The notes under the pieces were generated by a model. That model searched no databases, was not told where the DNA came from, and saw nothing but the letters and a program-made list of their open reading frames with translations. Positions 46,615-56,862 of a stretch of DNA of 64,000 bases are shown here, in pieces. The stretch's first letter is position 1. Each line of letters starts with the position of its first letter. The DNA lies in the NCBI RefSeq assembly GCF_034259105.1, contig NZ_CP139478.1, forward strand, positions 1,973,001 through 2,037,000, read 5' to 3'. Source of the stretch: Limosilactobacillus reuteri. Its GTDB lineage: Bacteria; Bacillota; Bacilli; Lactobacillales; Lactobacillaceae. The translations under genes and the position numbers were made by a program.

Positions 46615-46900
46615 AAAATAAAAAAAGCGATGAGAAAGAAGAGTAACTAGTTGTATTCGTTCAGTGAACTGGTGGTAGTGAGAAACCAGTCGACCCTACG
46701 CTAGTGAATAACACTTTCGCGAGTGCTGCCAACCCAAATAAGTTTACTTAAAGTAGGCTTGGCCGGATCCGGACCGTTACCTCACCGGCAGAGCATGATG
46801 TGCTCTTGAGGAGGCCTAGTTTTATACTAGACAATTTGGGTGGTACCGCGGAAAAAAGCCTTTCGTCCCTTGATTATAAGGGGAACGAAGGGCTTTTTTA
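46615..46900 (+). promoter_or_regulatory. T-box leader of asnA-asnS (Asn specifier)
   Basis: The T-box sequence TTGGGTGGTACCGCGG lies at 46836-46851, with a terminator formed by AAAGCCTTTCGTCCCTT against GGGGAACGAAGGGCTTT plus T. The specifier loop TGAA-T-AAC-A gives AAC (Asn) at 46710-46712. Confidence 0.92.
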
Positions 46901-46937
46901 ATTCATTCCTAAATATATTATTTGAGGAGTGTCTATT

Positions 46938-47948
46938 ATGGACTTAACTATTCCAAAGGATTACGATCCACGTCTTTCAATTAGAGAAACTGAAGCTGCT
47001 ATTCGTTATATTCGTGAAACTTTCCAAGACGAATTTGGCAAGGAACTAAATCTTCAACGAATGTCTGCACCAATGTTTGTTGAAAAAAGTACTGGATTAA
47101 ACGATAACTTAAATGGTGTTGAACAACCAGTATCATTTGAAATGAAAGATATGCCAAGCGAAACTGTTGAAGTCGTTCATTCCCTTGCAAAGTGGAAACG
47201 ACTTGCTCTTAAGCGGTACGGTTTTGGAATGCATGAAGGTCTCTATACCAACATGAACGCTATTCGGAAAGAAGAGGACCTCGACAACTTCCACTCAATT
47301 TATGTTGATCAGTGGGATTGGGAAAAAATTATTAGTAAGGATGAACGAACAGAAGAAACTTTAAAGGATACAGTTCGTGATATTTTCAAAGTAATTAAGC
47401 ACATGGAACATGAAGTTTGGTACAAGTTCCCGCAAGCTGTCTACCATTTACCAGATGAGATTCACTTTGTTACAACGCAAGAGCTTGAAGATCGGTGGCC
47501 AGGCCTCACCCCACTTGAACGGGAAGATAAAATTGCTAAAGAACTTGGTGCTGTCTTTGTAATGAAGATCGGTGATAAGTTGCAACGCAGTGGTAAGCCT
47601 CACGATGGTCGAGCACCTGACTACGATGACTGGAGCTTAAACGGTGATATTATTTTCTGGTATGAACCTCTTCAACGCCGGATCGAAATTTCAAGTATGG
47701 GAATTCGGGTTAGTCCAGAATCAATGAAATACCAACTTGAACAAGCCGATGCAACTGATCGTGAAAAATTACCATTCCATAAAATGTTGCTCAATGGCGA
47801 ATTACCATATACAATTGGTGGAGGAATTGGTCAATCTCGTCTCTGTATGCTCCTTCTTGGCAAAGCTCATATTGGAGAAGTACAGGCAAGTATTTGGCCA
47901 GAAGATATGATTAAGAAGTGTGAAGAAAACCACATTCAAATTCTATAA
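46938..47948 (+). CDS. asnA: Aspartate--ammonia ligase (asparagine synthetase A)
   Basis: A 336-residue enzyme making asparagine from aspartate, ammonia and ATP; fold related to class II synthetases. [27 protein letters not shown] and the C-terminal [15 protein letters not shown] are family hallmarks. The start is the ATG at 46938, after GAGGAGTG; the GTG at 46929 overlaps that site. First gene of an Asn T-box operon, followed after 19 bp by asnS, so uncharged tRNA-Asn induces both synthesis and charging. Confidence 0.95.
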   Translation: MDLTIPKDYDPRLSIRETEAAIRYIRETFQDEFGKELNLQRMSAPMFVEKSTGLNDNLNGVEQPVSFEMKDMPSETVEVVHSLAKWKRLALKRYGFGMHEGLYTNMNAIRKEEDLDNFHSIYVDQWDWEKIISKDERTEETLKDTVRDIFKVIKHMEHEVWYKFPQAVYHLPDEIHFVTTQELEDRWPGLTPLEREDKIAKELGAVFVMKIGDKLQRSGKPHDGRAPDYDDWSLNGDIIFWYEPLQRRIEISSMGIRVSPESMKYQLEQADATDREKLPFHKMLLNGELPYTIGGGIGQSRLCMLLLGKAHIGEVQASIWPEDMIKKCEENHIQIL

Positions 47949-47967
47949 TTTAAGGGAGAGTATAAAA

Positions 47968-49266
47968 GTGGAAACTATTACAATTAATGAAGCACCTAAA
48001 CATGTTGGGGAAACGGTTAAGATTGGTGTTTGGTTAACTGATAAGCGTTCAAGCGGTAAGATTGCATTCTTGCAACTCCGTGACGGAACTGGTTTTTTCC
48101 AAGGAATCATCCGTAAAAATGATGTTTCGGAAGAAAAATTTGATTCTGCTAAGCACGATTTACACCAAGAAACCAGTTTTTGGGTAATCGGTGAAATCGC
48201 TGAAGACAAACGTTCAAAGTTTGGTTATGAAATCCACATCAAAGACTTTGACATTGTTGGCGAAAGTGAAGACTACCCGATCGGTAACAAGGAACATGGA
48301 ATTGACTTCTTGCTTGATAACCGTCATTTATGGTTACGTTCTCGCAAGCCGTGGGCATTAATGCGGATTCGAAGCCGTGTTAAGCTTGCGACAATGAAAT
48401 TCTTCGAAAAGCATGGATTTACTCAATTTGATTCTCCAGAACTAACTGGAAGTGCTCCTGAAGGGACAACAGAATTATTTGAAACTGACTATTTCGACCG
48501 CTCTGCTTTCCTTTCACAATCTGGTCAACTATATGCAGAAGCTGGTGCCATGGCATTAGGTCGCGTTTACACGATGGGTCCTACTTTCCGTGCTGAAAAA
48601 TCAAAGACTCGTCGGCACTTAATGGAATTCTGGATGATCGAACCAGAAATGGCTTGGATGCACCAAGATGAAAGTCTTAAGATTCAAGAGCAATACATTG
48701 CTTACTTGGTTCAAGACTTAATTGACCACTGTGCACGCGAACTTGAAATGGTAGGTCGTAGTGTAGAAAGTTTGAAGCCATTTACTGAATTACCATATCC
48801 ACGAATCACTTATAAAGAAGCAATCGAAATGCTTCAAAAGGGTGGCTTTGATGTCGAATACGGTGCTGACTTTGGTTCACCAGAAGAAACCTACTTGGCA
48901 GATCAATTCCAAAAGCCAGTATTTATCTTGAACTATCCTAAAGAAATCAAGGCTTTCTACATGCCTGAAGACCCTGAAGATTCTCGTCAAGTTATCTGTG
49001 CGGACTTGCTTGCTCCAGAAGGCTATGGTGAAATCATTGGTGGTTCTGAACGTTCTTACGATTACGAATACATCACAAACAAACTTGAAGAAAACGGCCT
49101 AAGTAAAGAAGATTACGGTTGGTACGATGATTTACGGAAGTACGGTTCAATTCCTCATTCTGGATTTGGAATGGGACTTGAACGATTCTTAGCTTGGATT
49201 ACTCTCCAAGACCACATTCGTGAAACTATTCCATTCCCACGGATGCTTAACCGTTTGAACCCTTAA
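47968..49266 (+). CDS. asnS: Asparaginyl-tRNA synthetase
   Basis: A 432-residue class IIb synthetase. The N-terminal OB fold ([23 protein letters not shown]) binds the anticodon. The catalytic motifs [18 protein letters not shown], motif 2 [24 protein letters not shown] and motif 3 [12 protein letters not shown] are complete. The start is GTG at 47968 because AAGGGAGAG precedes it; the longer frame overlaps asnA. Operon with asnA under the Asn T-box. Confidence 0.95.
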   Translation: METITINEAPKHVGETVKIGVWLTDKRSSGKIAFLQLRDGTGFFQGIIRKNDVSEEKFDSAKHDLHQETSFWVIGEIAEDKRSKFGYEIHIKDFDIVGESEDYPIGNKEHGIDFLLDNRHLWLRSRKPWALMRIRSRVKLATMKFFEKHGFTQFDSPELTGSAPEGTTELFETDYFDRSAFLSQSGQLYAEAGAMALGRVYTMGPTFRAEKSKTRRHLMEFWMIEPEMAWMHQDESLKIQEQYIAYLVQDLIDHCARELEMVGRSVESLKPFTELPYPRITYKEAIEMLQKGGFDVEYGADFGSPEETYLADQFQKPVFILNYPKEIKAFYMPEDPEDSRQVICADLLAPEGYGEIIGGSERSYDYEYITNKLEENGLSKEDYGWYDDLRKYGSIPHSGFGMGLERFLAWITLQDHIRETIPFPRMLNRLNP

Positions 49267-49290
49267 TAACAAGGTAGATTTAATCTAAAA

Positions 49291-49333
49291 TAAAAAATAC
49301 CTCAACTTCCTAATAGACCGTTGAGGTATTTTT
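49291..49333. terminator. Terminator of asnS
   Basis: The arms AAATACCTCAAC and GTTGAGGTATTT are followed by T; A-rich on the other side, so bidirectional. Confidence 0.85.
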
Positions 49334-49357
49334 TTAGGTTTTTGTAGAATTAAATTA

Positions 49358-50485
49358 TCAATCTGCGTCCGGCCAAACATCCAGAGCAATATCACGTACT
49401 AATTCAAGTTTTTTCCATTGTTGGTCCTCAGTTAAGTTATTGCCCTCTTCAGTTGATGCAAATCCACATTGAGTAGATATAGCTAGTTTATCTAATGGAA
49501 CGTATTGACTAGCTTCCTTGATCCGCGCTTTAAGGTCACTTGGGTTTTCTAGTTCAGGAAACTTTGAAGTAATTAATCCTAAAACAATGCGAATATTGGG
49601 CCGGTTATTATAAATAACTTTTAATGGAGCAAAGCCACCCGATCGTTGATTATCGTATTCCAGAAAGAAGCCATCATAGTTAAGCTGACCCAGATATTTA
49701 GCAATTACATCATACGATCCGCTAAATAGATAAGTCGACTTAAAGTTCCCGCGACAAATATGTGTCGTGATTGTTAAGTCTTCTGGTAATCCTTCAAGTT
49801 CTTGGTTAATCAATTTAACTGCATCTTTAGCTAACTTTACATACTTGGCATGCTCTTCTGGCTCATTTTGAGTAGCATTTAACTTTGAAATCAAAAATGC
49901 CCAAGTAGTGTCATCTTGTTGAAGGTAGCGGCAGCCTAAGTCATAAAAATGTTGGATGGTTTGACGATATGCAGCTGCAACATCACTAAGATAAGCATCC
50001 CAACTATCATAGAACTCTGCCCAATTATCACTACGATTATCCCGGAAAAGCAAGGTTGGGGACGGAATTGTTTGCTTTGCCACCACCTCATCTGGGGTTA
50101 GACTATTAACATATTTAAATGATGCAAAAAATGGATGGGCTGGGTTATAGTGGATTTTACCAGCTAACCGTACATTATCAGTACGCGTTTTGCCATCATG
50201 AAATTTATAGCTTTGTTGATAATCATATCTTTCTGTCCCGTTTAAGCCCCATAAAAAATCAAGATGCCACCAACTACGGTTGAATTCACCATCTGTAACG
50301 TCATGAAAGCCAAGTTTGATTTGTTTATAAATAATCTTTTTCGTTTCTTCACGCTGAATATCAGCAAAATCACCAATAGCTAATTTGTGTGCAAATAGCT
50401 TTTTTTCTGCTTCTTTGAGCCGTTGAGACCGTTTCAGACTTCCAACAGTATCATAACGAAATGGAATTTGTGATGACTTTGACAT
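49358..50485 (-). CDS. MetE-like homocysteine methyltransferase family protein, second copy
   Basis: A 375-residue paralogue of the protein at 31728: YDTVGSLKRSQRLKEAEKKL, VTDGEFNRSWWHLDFLWGLNG, zinc motif TTHICRGNFKS, YDNQRSGGFAPL and ISTQCGFASTEEGN are kept. The start is the ATG at 50485, after GAAAGG. It is second gene in the Met T-box operon B, behind a broken cyclase gene. Because the operon promoter is split by IS30 copy 2, its expression is probably reduced. Confidence 0.83.
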   Translation of the reverse strand: MSKSSQIPFRYDTVGSLKRSQRLKEAEKKLFAHKLAIGDFADIQREETKKIIYKQIKLGFHDVTDGEFNRSWWHLDFLWGLNGTERYDYQQSYKFHDGKTRTDNVRLAGKIHYNPAHPFFASFKYVNSLTPDEVVAKQTIPSPTLLFRDNRSDNWAEFYDSWDAYLSDVAAAYRQTIQHFYDLGCRYLQQDDTTWAFLISKLNATQNEPEEHAKYVKLAKDAVKLINQELEGLPEDLTITTHICRGNFKSTYLFSGSYDVIAKYLGQLNYDGFFLEYDNQRSGGFAPLKVIYNNRPNIRIVLGLITSKFPELENPSDLKARIKEASQYVPLDKLAISTQCGFASTEEGNNLTEDQQWKKLELVRDIALDVWPDAD

Positions 50486-50509
50486 ATATATCAACCTTTC
50501 TTTAGATAA

Positions 50510-51150
50510 TTATTTTATCGCTTTAGTGTTTTCTTTATTTTTTGATTCATCAAAAACCGCAAAGACTCGAACCGGAAAGCCTGGTGCATTTTCAGGTTTA
50601 GCCACTGAAATAAAGACTACTGCCCCGGTAGAGGGAACCCGATCAAGATTGTCTAACAATTCAACCTGATAATGACCATGTGACAAAACATAGTATTCTC
50701 CAATTAGGCCATTTTGCTGGTTAACAGCTGCATCAGTGTCAAAAGTTTCATGTCCATTTGCTGTAGCATGTCGCACTTCATAAATATATTTCAACGCTTC
50801 AAGCGACCATCCTGGATAATGATTTTGACCCTTAGTATCTTTATTTTCAAATTTTACTTGTGATGGCCATCGCCTCCCCCAATCAGTCCGTAAAGCAACA
50901 AATGCTCCCTCAGGGATTGAGCCATTCTTCTTTTCCCAGTTTTTAATATCTTCCACGGTGAGACTATAATCGGGATTTGCTTCTGTTTTCTCACTGCAAT
51001 CAATGACAACCAGGGGTAAGACTAAATCCTTTAGTTGTAAATCTTCAACATAACGTTTCTTCATCCTTATAAAAATGAACGGGTGGATCAATATGAGTCC
51101 CATACTGTCCTGGAAAGGTATATTGTTTAACAAATCAGCCTTAAAATTTA
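50510..51150 (-). pseudogene. Cyclase-family (kynurenine formamidase-like) pseudogene
   Basis: A metal-dependent hydrolase of the cyclase family (PF04199 type). The metal motif GTHIDPPVHF is readable near 51090 only in a different frame from the rest (KRYVEDLQLKDLVLPLVVIDC onward to 50510), so a frameshift lies near 51075. Sequence before the motif (usually about 50 residues) is absent: the gene starts abruptly 3 bp after the T-box terminator region. The C-terminal two thirds look normal, including a YVLSHGHYQVELLDNLD segment. A 5' deletion plus frameshift makes it non-functional. Confidence 0.8.
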
Positions 51151-51152
51151 AA

Positions 51153-51465
51153 ACGCCCCTAGAACCAATCTTTCGATCAGTTCTAGGGACGTTAATCTTT
51201 TATCAGACTAGCGTGTTACCACCCTAATTAGCATCACAACAAATGACACTCTCTCAATAGGTACTCTTAATGCAGTTATTAAGAAAACCTAGATGCAGTA
51301 TCGAGCATCAACCGTAAGTTGCTAACAAATGCTCACAACTTCCATCGCTCCAGGACCATCTTCATTACCCCCATTAACACCGGTTCGCATCTAATCCAGT
51401 TCTCTGTAGAAAATGAATAGCAATTACTCATCCCTTCATCGCGGTTATCAAAAATTATTGACATT
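51153..51465 (-). promoter_or_regulatory. T-box leader B (Met specifier), promoter split by IS30
   Basis: On the minus strand: the T-box sequence TTAGGGTGGTAACACGC (51211-51227), and terminator arms GTCCCTAGAAC-type at 51157-51166 and 51180-51189. The specifier loop TGAA-G-ATG-G gives ATG (Met) at 51357-51359. The -10 block TATTATAATGTC abuts the IS30 end at 51472; the -35 TTGACA is on the other side of the element (about 52565-52570). Confidence 0.88.
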
Positions 51466-51471
51466 ATAATA

Positions 51472-52544
51472 CCCGAAATGTCAATTTAAGTTAGAAAGAA
51501 AATAGTTGCTCATCAGTGACGTAAGACATGAATACTTCATATGGAGTTCGATAGCCTAGTGATTTACGGGGCAGATTATTTCGCTTACTCATCAGTTGGG
51601 TTACCAATTCATCAGGAAGATTGCGGAAATCTAGCTGTTTCGTTAAGCCATCCCGGCGTAAAAGACCGTTGTTGTTTTCGTTCAGCCCTCGTTGATTGGG
51701 AGCACCAACCTCGGCAAAGTAAGTGTGAAGGTCAAATTGATTGGCAATCTCGCGCCAGCCGGCGAATTCTTTTCCGTTGTCAAAGGTAATCGATTTGAAG
51801 AAGTGCCGCGGGAATTTCCGAAGCCACTGACTTAAGTGTTGGTTAATCGCATCAGCCGTCTTTTCGTGCACATTGAGTACAATTTCGACCTTCGATTGGC
51901 GTTCGGTCAGGGTCATTACCGCCCCTTGGTGCTTTTTGCCTTGGACGGTATCAGCTTCAAGGTGCCCAAATTCAGTGGCATAGTGCGGAAAGTCCTTGGC
52001 ACGCTCGTGAATACTTCGCCCCAATTGGCCAGCCTTCCCACGGCGCTCGACATAGCCATTCGGGTGCCGCTTACCTCGCATCGGCAAGGAACGGACATCG
52101 AAGCCGAACTGGCCACGTTCAAACATCCGGTAAAGAGTTCGCCGGTTACAACTAATTGGGCGCTCAGCGCGCCCAATAATGGTATCAGGCGTCCACCCCT
52201 GGGCAATTTTGTCGTTGATATAAGTGAGTTCAGCCAGTGACAACTGAGTACGTTTTCGGCCACAACGTTGCTTATTGCGCATATAGTGATCTTGATAATC
52301 AGCAATTGAGGCACCGGTTTCCAGGTAACGATAAACGCGATAAACGGTTTCGGCGCAACGTTTGATCATTTGGGCCACTCGGTACGCTTTAAGCTTTTGC
52401 ACGAAAGAATGGGCGATGATTGTCAGCTCGTTTGTGGTAAGATGGGTGTAAGTCATTTGTGGTTTCCTTTCTTTTGTTTAGGGGTATTTAAAAGTCTACC
52501 ACAAATGGCTTTTCTATTTTTCTAACTTAATTTTACAAACGGCG
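51472..52544 (-). mobile_element. IS30-family element, copy 2 (1073 bp)
   Basis: Same length and ends as copy 1, with three base differences noticed in the coding part. A 3-bp target duplication ATA flanks it (51469-51471 and 52545-52547). It sits within the promoter of the Met T-box operon B. Confidence 0.92.
51491..52456 (-). CDS. IS30-family transposase (copy 2)
   Basis: A 321-residue DDE transposase with intact catalytic segments EADTVQGKKH, FDNGKEFAGW and GLNENNNGLLRR. It differs from copy 1 by two residues (His for Tyr in IIAHSFVQ, Arg for His in LDFRNLPDE). The near-identity implies recent transposition within this genome. Confidence 0.92.
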   Translation of the reverse strand: MTYTHLTTNELTIIAHSFVQKLKAYRVAQMIKRCAETVYRVYRYLETGASIADYQDHYMRNKQRCGRKRTQLSLAELTYINDKIAQGWTPDTIIGRAERPISCNRRTLYRMFERGQFGFDVRSLPMRGKRHPNGYVERRGKAGQLGRSIHERAKDFPHYATEFGHLEADTVQGKKHQGAVMTLTERQSKVEIVLNVHEKTADAINQHLSQWLRKFPRHFFKSITFDNGKEFAGWREIANQFDLHTYFAEVGAPNQRGLNENNNGLLRRDGLTKQLDFRNLPDELVTQLMSKRNNLPRKSLGYRTPYEVFMSYVTDEQLFSF

Positions 52545-52667
52545 ATATGATAAAAAGATTATAATGTCAATAAAATCTTTAACTATATTTTAATTATAAA
52601 AATGCGATTCTAACTTTATACTTTTGCTACCGGCAAAACCACTAGCATCAGCGAATTATTATGATAA

Positions 52668-54577
52668 ATCGAGTAGGAGATAATTGATTAGTTCAATTAT
52701 CGACCTCTCACACCACCGTACGTACGGTTCCGTATACGGCGGTTCGACAACTTAATCACATTGAATTGACTGGAGCGTCTTGGACATATTCATAAGTCCG
52801 AGTTGTTCCAGTTTTCTATTAGTTAGAGAATAGCTCAAGGTCTTACTATGTGCAGTTCGCCAGTAGCCCTTTCGGGTACTAGCGAAGACATATGCATCAC
52901 GCTGGGACATCCCCAACTTCTGTAAGTTAGTTACCTTAGTTTTAAACTTTTTCCATTGCTTCCAAATATACTGCCTTATTCGGACCCTCAACCACTTGTC
53001 AAGGCGTTGAATAAAGTTAGTTAGTTTCCCAATTGAGTAGTACTGAAGCCACCCACGCATTTTTCGATGAATTTCTTCAAACATTCTTGTCAGAGATATT
53101 CCACGATTACGTTTAGTTAATAACTTCAGTGCTTTCTTTACTCGTTGTTGCGATTGTTTAGCTGGACGGGCGTAGGCCCCATTGTGGTCTACACCCAACG
53201 AAAAGCCAAGAAACTTCAACCGTAGCGGGCTACCGACTTTGGTTTTATCTGGGTTCACTTTAACTTTCAAGCGCTTTTCTAGAAACTGGGTAATGCTTCG
53301 CATTACTCGTTCTCCGGCTCGTTGACTTTTAACATAGATGTTACAATCATCCGCATAGCGCACAAAGTGGTGACCACGTCTAGTCAACTCTTCGTCCAAC
53401 TCATTTAGATAGATGTTCGCCAGTAGTGGTGACAATGGCCCTCCTTGTGGGGTTCCTTTTTCACTCTTAGCGAAAAGCCCATGGTCTAAGACTCCGCTAG
53501 TTAGAAACTTACGAATGAGTCTTAGTGTCCATGGGTCATCAATATATTGTTGGAGATACTTAATCATCAAGTCATGATTAACGTTATCAAAATAGGCTTT
53601 TAGGTCTAAGTCGACAACTCTTCGATAACCTTGATTATAAAGATCTACTACTTTTGAAATAGCGTCATGGGCCCCACGGTGGGGACGGAAGCCAAAGCTA
53701 TTATCAGAGAAAATACGCTCAAAGATAGGCGTAAGAATTTGGGCTACAGCTTGTTGAACCATTCGGTCCACCACCGTTGGTATTCCAAGTCTTCTTACTC
53801 CACCATTAGGCTTCGGAATTTCTACCCGTTTGACTGGAGCTGGTTTATACTTGCCCTCACGCAAACTAGCGATCAGTTCCGTCTTATTTTCTCTGAGATA
53901 TGGCAGAAGGTCATTGACTGTCATATCGTCAACGCCTGCTGCTCCTTTATTTCTCTTAACTCGCAAATAAGCCTGATTAAGGTTATTGCGATCCAAGACC
54001 AGGTCTTGGATAGTGACACTCATACCTTTACCTTCACCATAACCGGTACTACGCGCCCTTGTGTACTTTCGGTTTTCCAAACCTATCCTCGACAAGCGGT
54101 CAGCTTGTTGTTCTGTTTTCTGCGATTGTCGCACCTGATTACACCTCCGATATAAGTTACAAGTTATTGTCGTTCAGTCCTTCATCTGATTATTCAAACT
54201 ACTATGACCTCGGCTGACTTCTGGCTTACTCAACACTGCATCACTGCACCGCTTGTTTCTGTGGAAATTAAACTTATTCCTCTTGTCGGAAACGTGTAGG
54301 CCAGATCTCCCCGGGTAAGAATATTAGCTTTCGTACCATGTCATCGTTAACTTTACTGAGACCAACTTCGAGTAGTATTGGACTTCAACTTGTCTAGCAG
54401 CCTTATCCAGTTAATTCCAGCCTTATAGCTACTTCTTGTTCATCGATGCAGTACTTTGCCTTAGACTTCCTTCAGATTCCACCTCACGGTGGACACCCTT
54501 GTCCTCAGCTCATGGTTCCGACTACTACGGCCCATAGCGGACTTTCACCACCTAGCTAATACCCATGCCGGGCGCAC
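52668..54577 (-). mobile_element. Group IIC intron, copy 2 (intact)
   Basis: The 5' end GTGCGCCCGGCATGGG begins at 54577 on the minus strand. Domain V-like (about 52705-52745) and domain VI (about 52668-52700) hairpins are at the 3' end. The 5' exon is the terminator of the glutamine amidotransferase gene (stem 54584-54612, then CTTTA). It encodes the full maturase. Length 1910 bp, one less than copy 1 because of that copy's extra C. Confidence 0.9.
52752..54134 (-). CDS. ltrA: Group II intron reverse transcriptase/maturase (class C)
   Basis: A 460-residue multifunctional protein: RT domain (SDNSFGFRPHRGAHDAI, catalytic YADDCNIY, GTPQGGPLSPLLANIYL) followed by the maturase X domain (MRGWLQYYSIGK) and a short basic C-terminus. 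There is no HNH endonuclease domain, as usual for class C introns. It helps intron RNA fold, splice and insert. The start is the ATG at 54134 behind GGAGGTG. It probably also serves the frameshifted copy at 29166 in trans. Confidence 0.93.
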   Translation of the reverse strand: MRQSQKTEQQADRLSRIGLENRKYTRARSTGYGEGKGMSVTIQDLVLDRNNLNQAYLRVKRNKGAAGVDDMTVNDLLPYLRENKTELIASLREGKYKPAPVKRVEIPKPNGGVRRLGIPTVVDRMVQQAVAQILTPIFERIFSDNSFGFRPHRGAHDAISKVVDLYNQGYRRVVDLDLKAYFDNVNHDLMIKYLQQYIDDPWTLRLIRKFLTSGVLDHGLFAKSEKGTPQGGPLSPLLANIYLNELDEELTRRGHHFVRYADDCNIYVKSQRAGERVMRSITQFLEKRLKVKVNPDKTKVGSPLRLKFLGFSLGVDHNGAYARPAKQSQQRVKKALKLLTKRNRGISLTRMFEEIHRKMRGWLQYYSIGKLTNFIQRLDKWLRVRIRQYIWKQWKKFKTKVTNLQKLGMSQRDAYVFASTRKGYWRTAHSKTLSYSLTNRKLEQLGLMNMSKTLQSIQCD

Positions 54578-54583
54578 TAAAGG

Positions 54584-54618
54584 AGCGAGGTCGGTCGTAA
54601 ACCGGTCTCGCTTCTTCT
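54584..54618 (-). terminator. Terminator of the glutamine amidotransferase gene and intron target
   Basis: The arms AGCGAGACCGGT and ACCGACCTCGCT on the minus strand around TTACG, then a short CCTTTA. The group IIC intron is inserted just after it, which has displaced any longer U-run. Confidence 0.8.
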
Positions 54619-54655
54619 TTAGCCATACTATTCGTCTTAACAATCTTTTTACGTT

Positions 54656-55327
54656 TTAGTTATTTGTGATAAAGTCCAATAACCGATACATTACTCGCTT
54701 ATTTTCAGTAGGAACCCCGTGCTGAATAATTTCTTGGCTAGTTTGGTGTAGATCATTATGTTCTAACGGATACTGATCATCATTTACAGCAATCTCGCGA
54801 ACATTATCTGCTGCTGGCTCAAAGTGAAATTGAAGACCAATCACATTACCATTCATCACGAAACCTTGATTTTTAACTAAGTCACTACTAAATAATAAGT
54901 CTGCTTGAGCTGGAACTTCAAACATCTCTTCGTGCCAATGCAAAGCAGTTAATTTTTGGGGAATATCAGAAATAAGATCACTTTTTAGATACACCGGCGC
55001 CCAACCAAATTCTTTATGTGGTGTCTTTTTTACGGCATAACCGAGTGTCTTAGCAATCTGCTGGGCCCCATAACATGCGCCAAAGATTGGCTTATGAGCA
55101 TCCAATAGTTGCCGAATTAAAACTCGCTCTTGTTTAATCCACGTTAAGTCGTCATTAGGGCTCATGGGACCGCCAAGAATAATCAGCAGATCAGTCTCAT
55201 CAGCAGTCGGCAAATTACCAAACTGATAAGGATGATAAACGTACATCTCATGTCCGCGATCCTGTGACCATTCTTGAATTGTTCCTGGTCCTTCATTTGG
55301 CGTATGTTGCAAAACATTGATTCTCAT
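54656..55327 (-). CDS. Class I glutamine amidotransferase-like protein
   Basis: A 223-residue stand-alone GATase1 fold similar to the amidotransferase part of GMP synthase. Nucleophile Cys85 in GACYGAQQIA and the His/Glu pair in LQFHFEP are present, so the triad is complete. The synthetase partner is absent, and such proteins act on unknown glutamyl or gamma-glutamyl substrates. Monocistronic, ended by the terminator now carrying intron copy 2. Confidence 0.85.
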   Translation of the reverse strand: MRINVLQHTPNEGPGTIQEWSQDRGHEMYVYHPYQFGNLPTADETDLLIILGGPMSPNDDLTWIKQERVLIRQLLDAHKPIFGACYGAQQIAKTLGYAVKKTPHKEFGWAPVYLKSDLISDIPQKLTALHWHEEMFEVPAQADLLFSSDLVKNQGFVMNGNVIGLQFHFEPAADNVREIAVNDDQYPLEHNDLHQTSQEIIQHGVPTENKRVMYRLLDFITNN

Positions 55328-55428
55328 CGAATATCCTTTCCGTCAACGGCAATGTTGTGCTAGGTATCGCCTGCAAGTACCTAAGATATTATTGTTATAA
55401 CATCAACTCATGAGCTTAACAATAATTT

Positions 55429-55791
55429 TTATTCCCAATATTCTTCATATTTTCGTGATGCCCCAGTTGCAGCATCAACGTCTGCTTCACCATTATCTTC
55501 ACGGCGAAAAATAAAAACTGGCTCTTCAGTCTCTTGCTGATAATCAACAGTAACAACTAGTCCTGAGAAGAACCAGGCATCCGCAAAGTTAACATGGTAA
55601 TTAATACCATCTTTTTTTACTATGATTGTTGCCTCATCGAGCGTCGATTCAGGTTCATACCCCTGCTTAGGACCATGTTTAACATTGTGTGGTTGAATGG
55701 TTTTACCATAAAGCTTTATTCCATCTCCACTAACCAGGTTAAATTTTTGTTGGAACCATTTGCTAGCAGTATCAGTAATAATTAATTGCAC
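55429..55791 (-). CDS. HesB/IscA-like protein (iron-sulfur biosynthesis family, no Cys)
   Basis: A 120-residue HesB/YfhF-like domain (LIITDTASKWFQQKF, GDGIKLYGKT, YHVNFADAWFFSGLVVTVDY). The three Cys that bind Fe-S in IscA proteins are absent, as in the lactobacillar subgroup. The start is GTG at 55791, after AAGGAG; the earlier GTG lies within that ribosome binding site. The role is probably not classical cluster delivery; unknown. Confidence 0.75.
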   Translation of the reverse strand: MQLIITDTASKWFQQKFNLVSGDGIKLYGKTIQPHNVKHGPKQGYEPESTLDEATIIVKKDGINYHVNFADAWFFSGLVVTVDYQQETEEPVFIFRREDNGEADVDAATGASRKYEEYWE

Positions 55792-55863
55792 TTCAATCAC
55801 TCCTTAGATGTTAATAATTGTTCCAATTATAAATTGATCCATAAGCAATGGCTAGTGCAATCT

Positions 55864-56763
<900 letters not shown>

Positions 56764-56862
56764 TTAATCGTTGTCTATATATTAATTGCTAATTTACAAA
56801 TTGAAAATTACTACCTTTACATGGTAGTATACAATCAGCGCATACTATTAAGGAGTGGTCTA

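Noticed and set aside
7938..52547. IS30 copies 1 and 2 as ends of a 44-kb composite transposon
   Set aside because: Each copy has its own different 3-bp target duplication (CTT and ATA), so they inserted independently.
52545..54655. IS30 copy 2 and group II intron copy 2 as one mobile unit
   Set aside because: They are separated by about 120 bp of ordinary sequence that holds the old -35 region, and intron copy 1 occurs without any IS30 neighbour.
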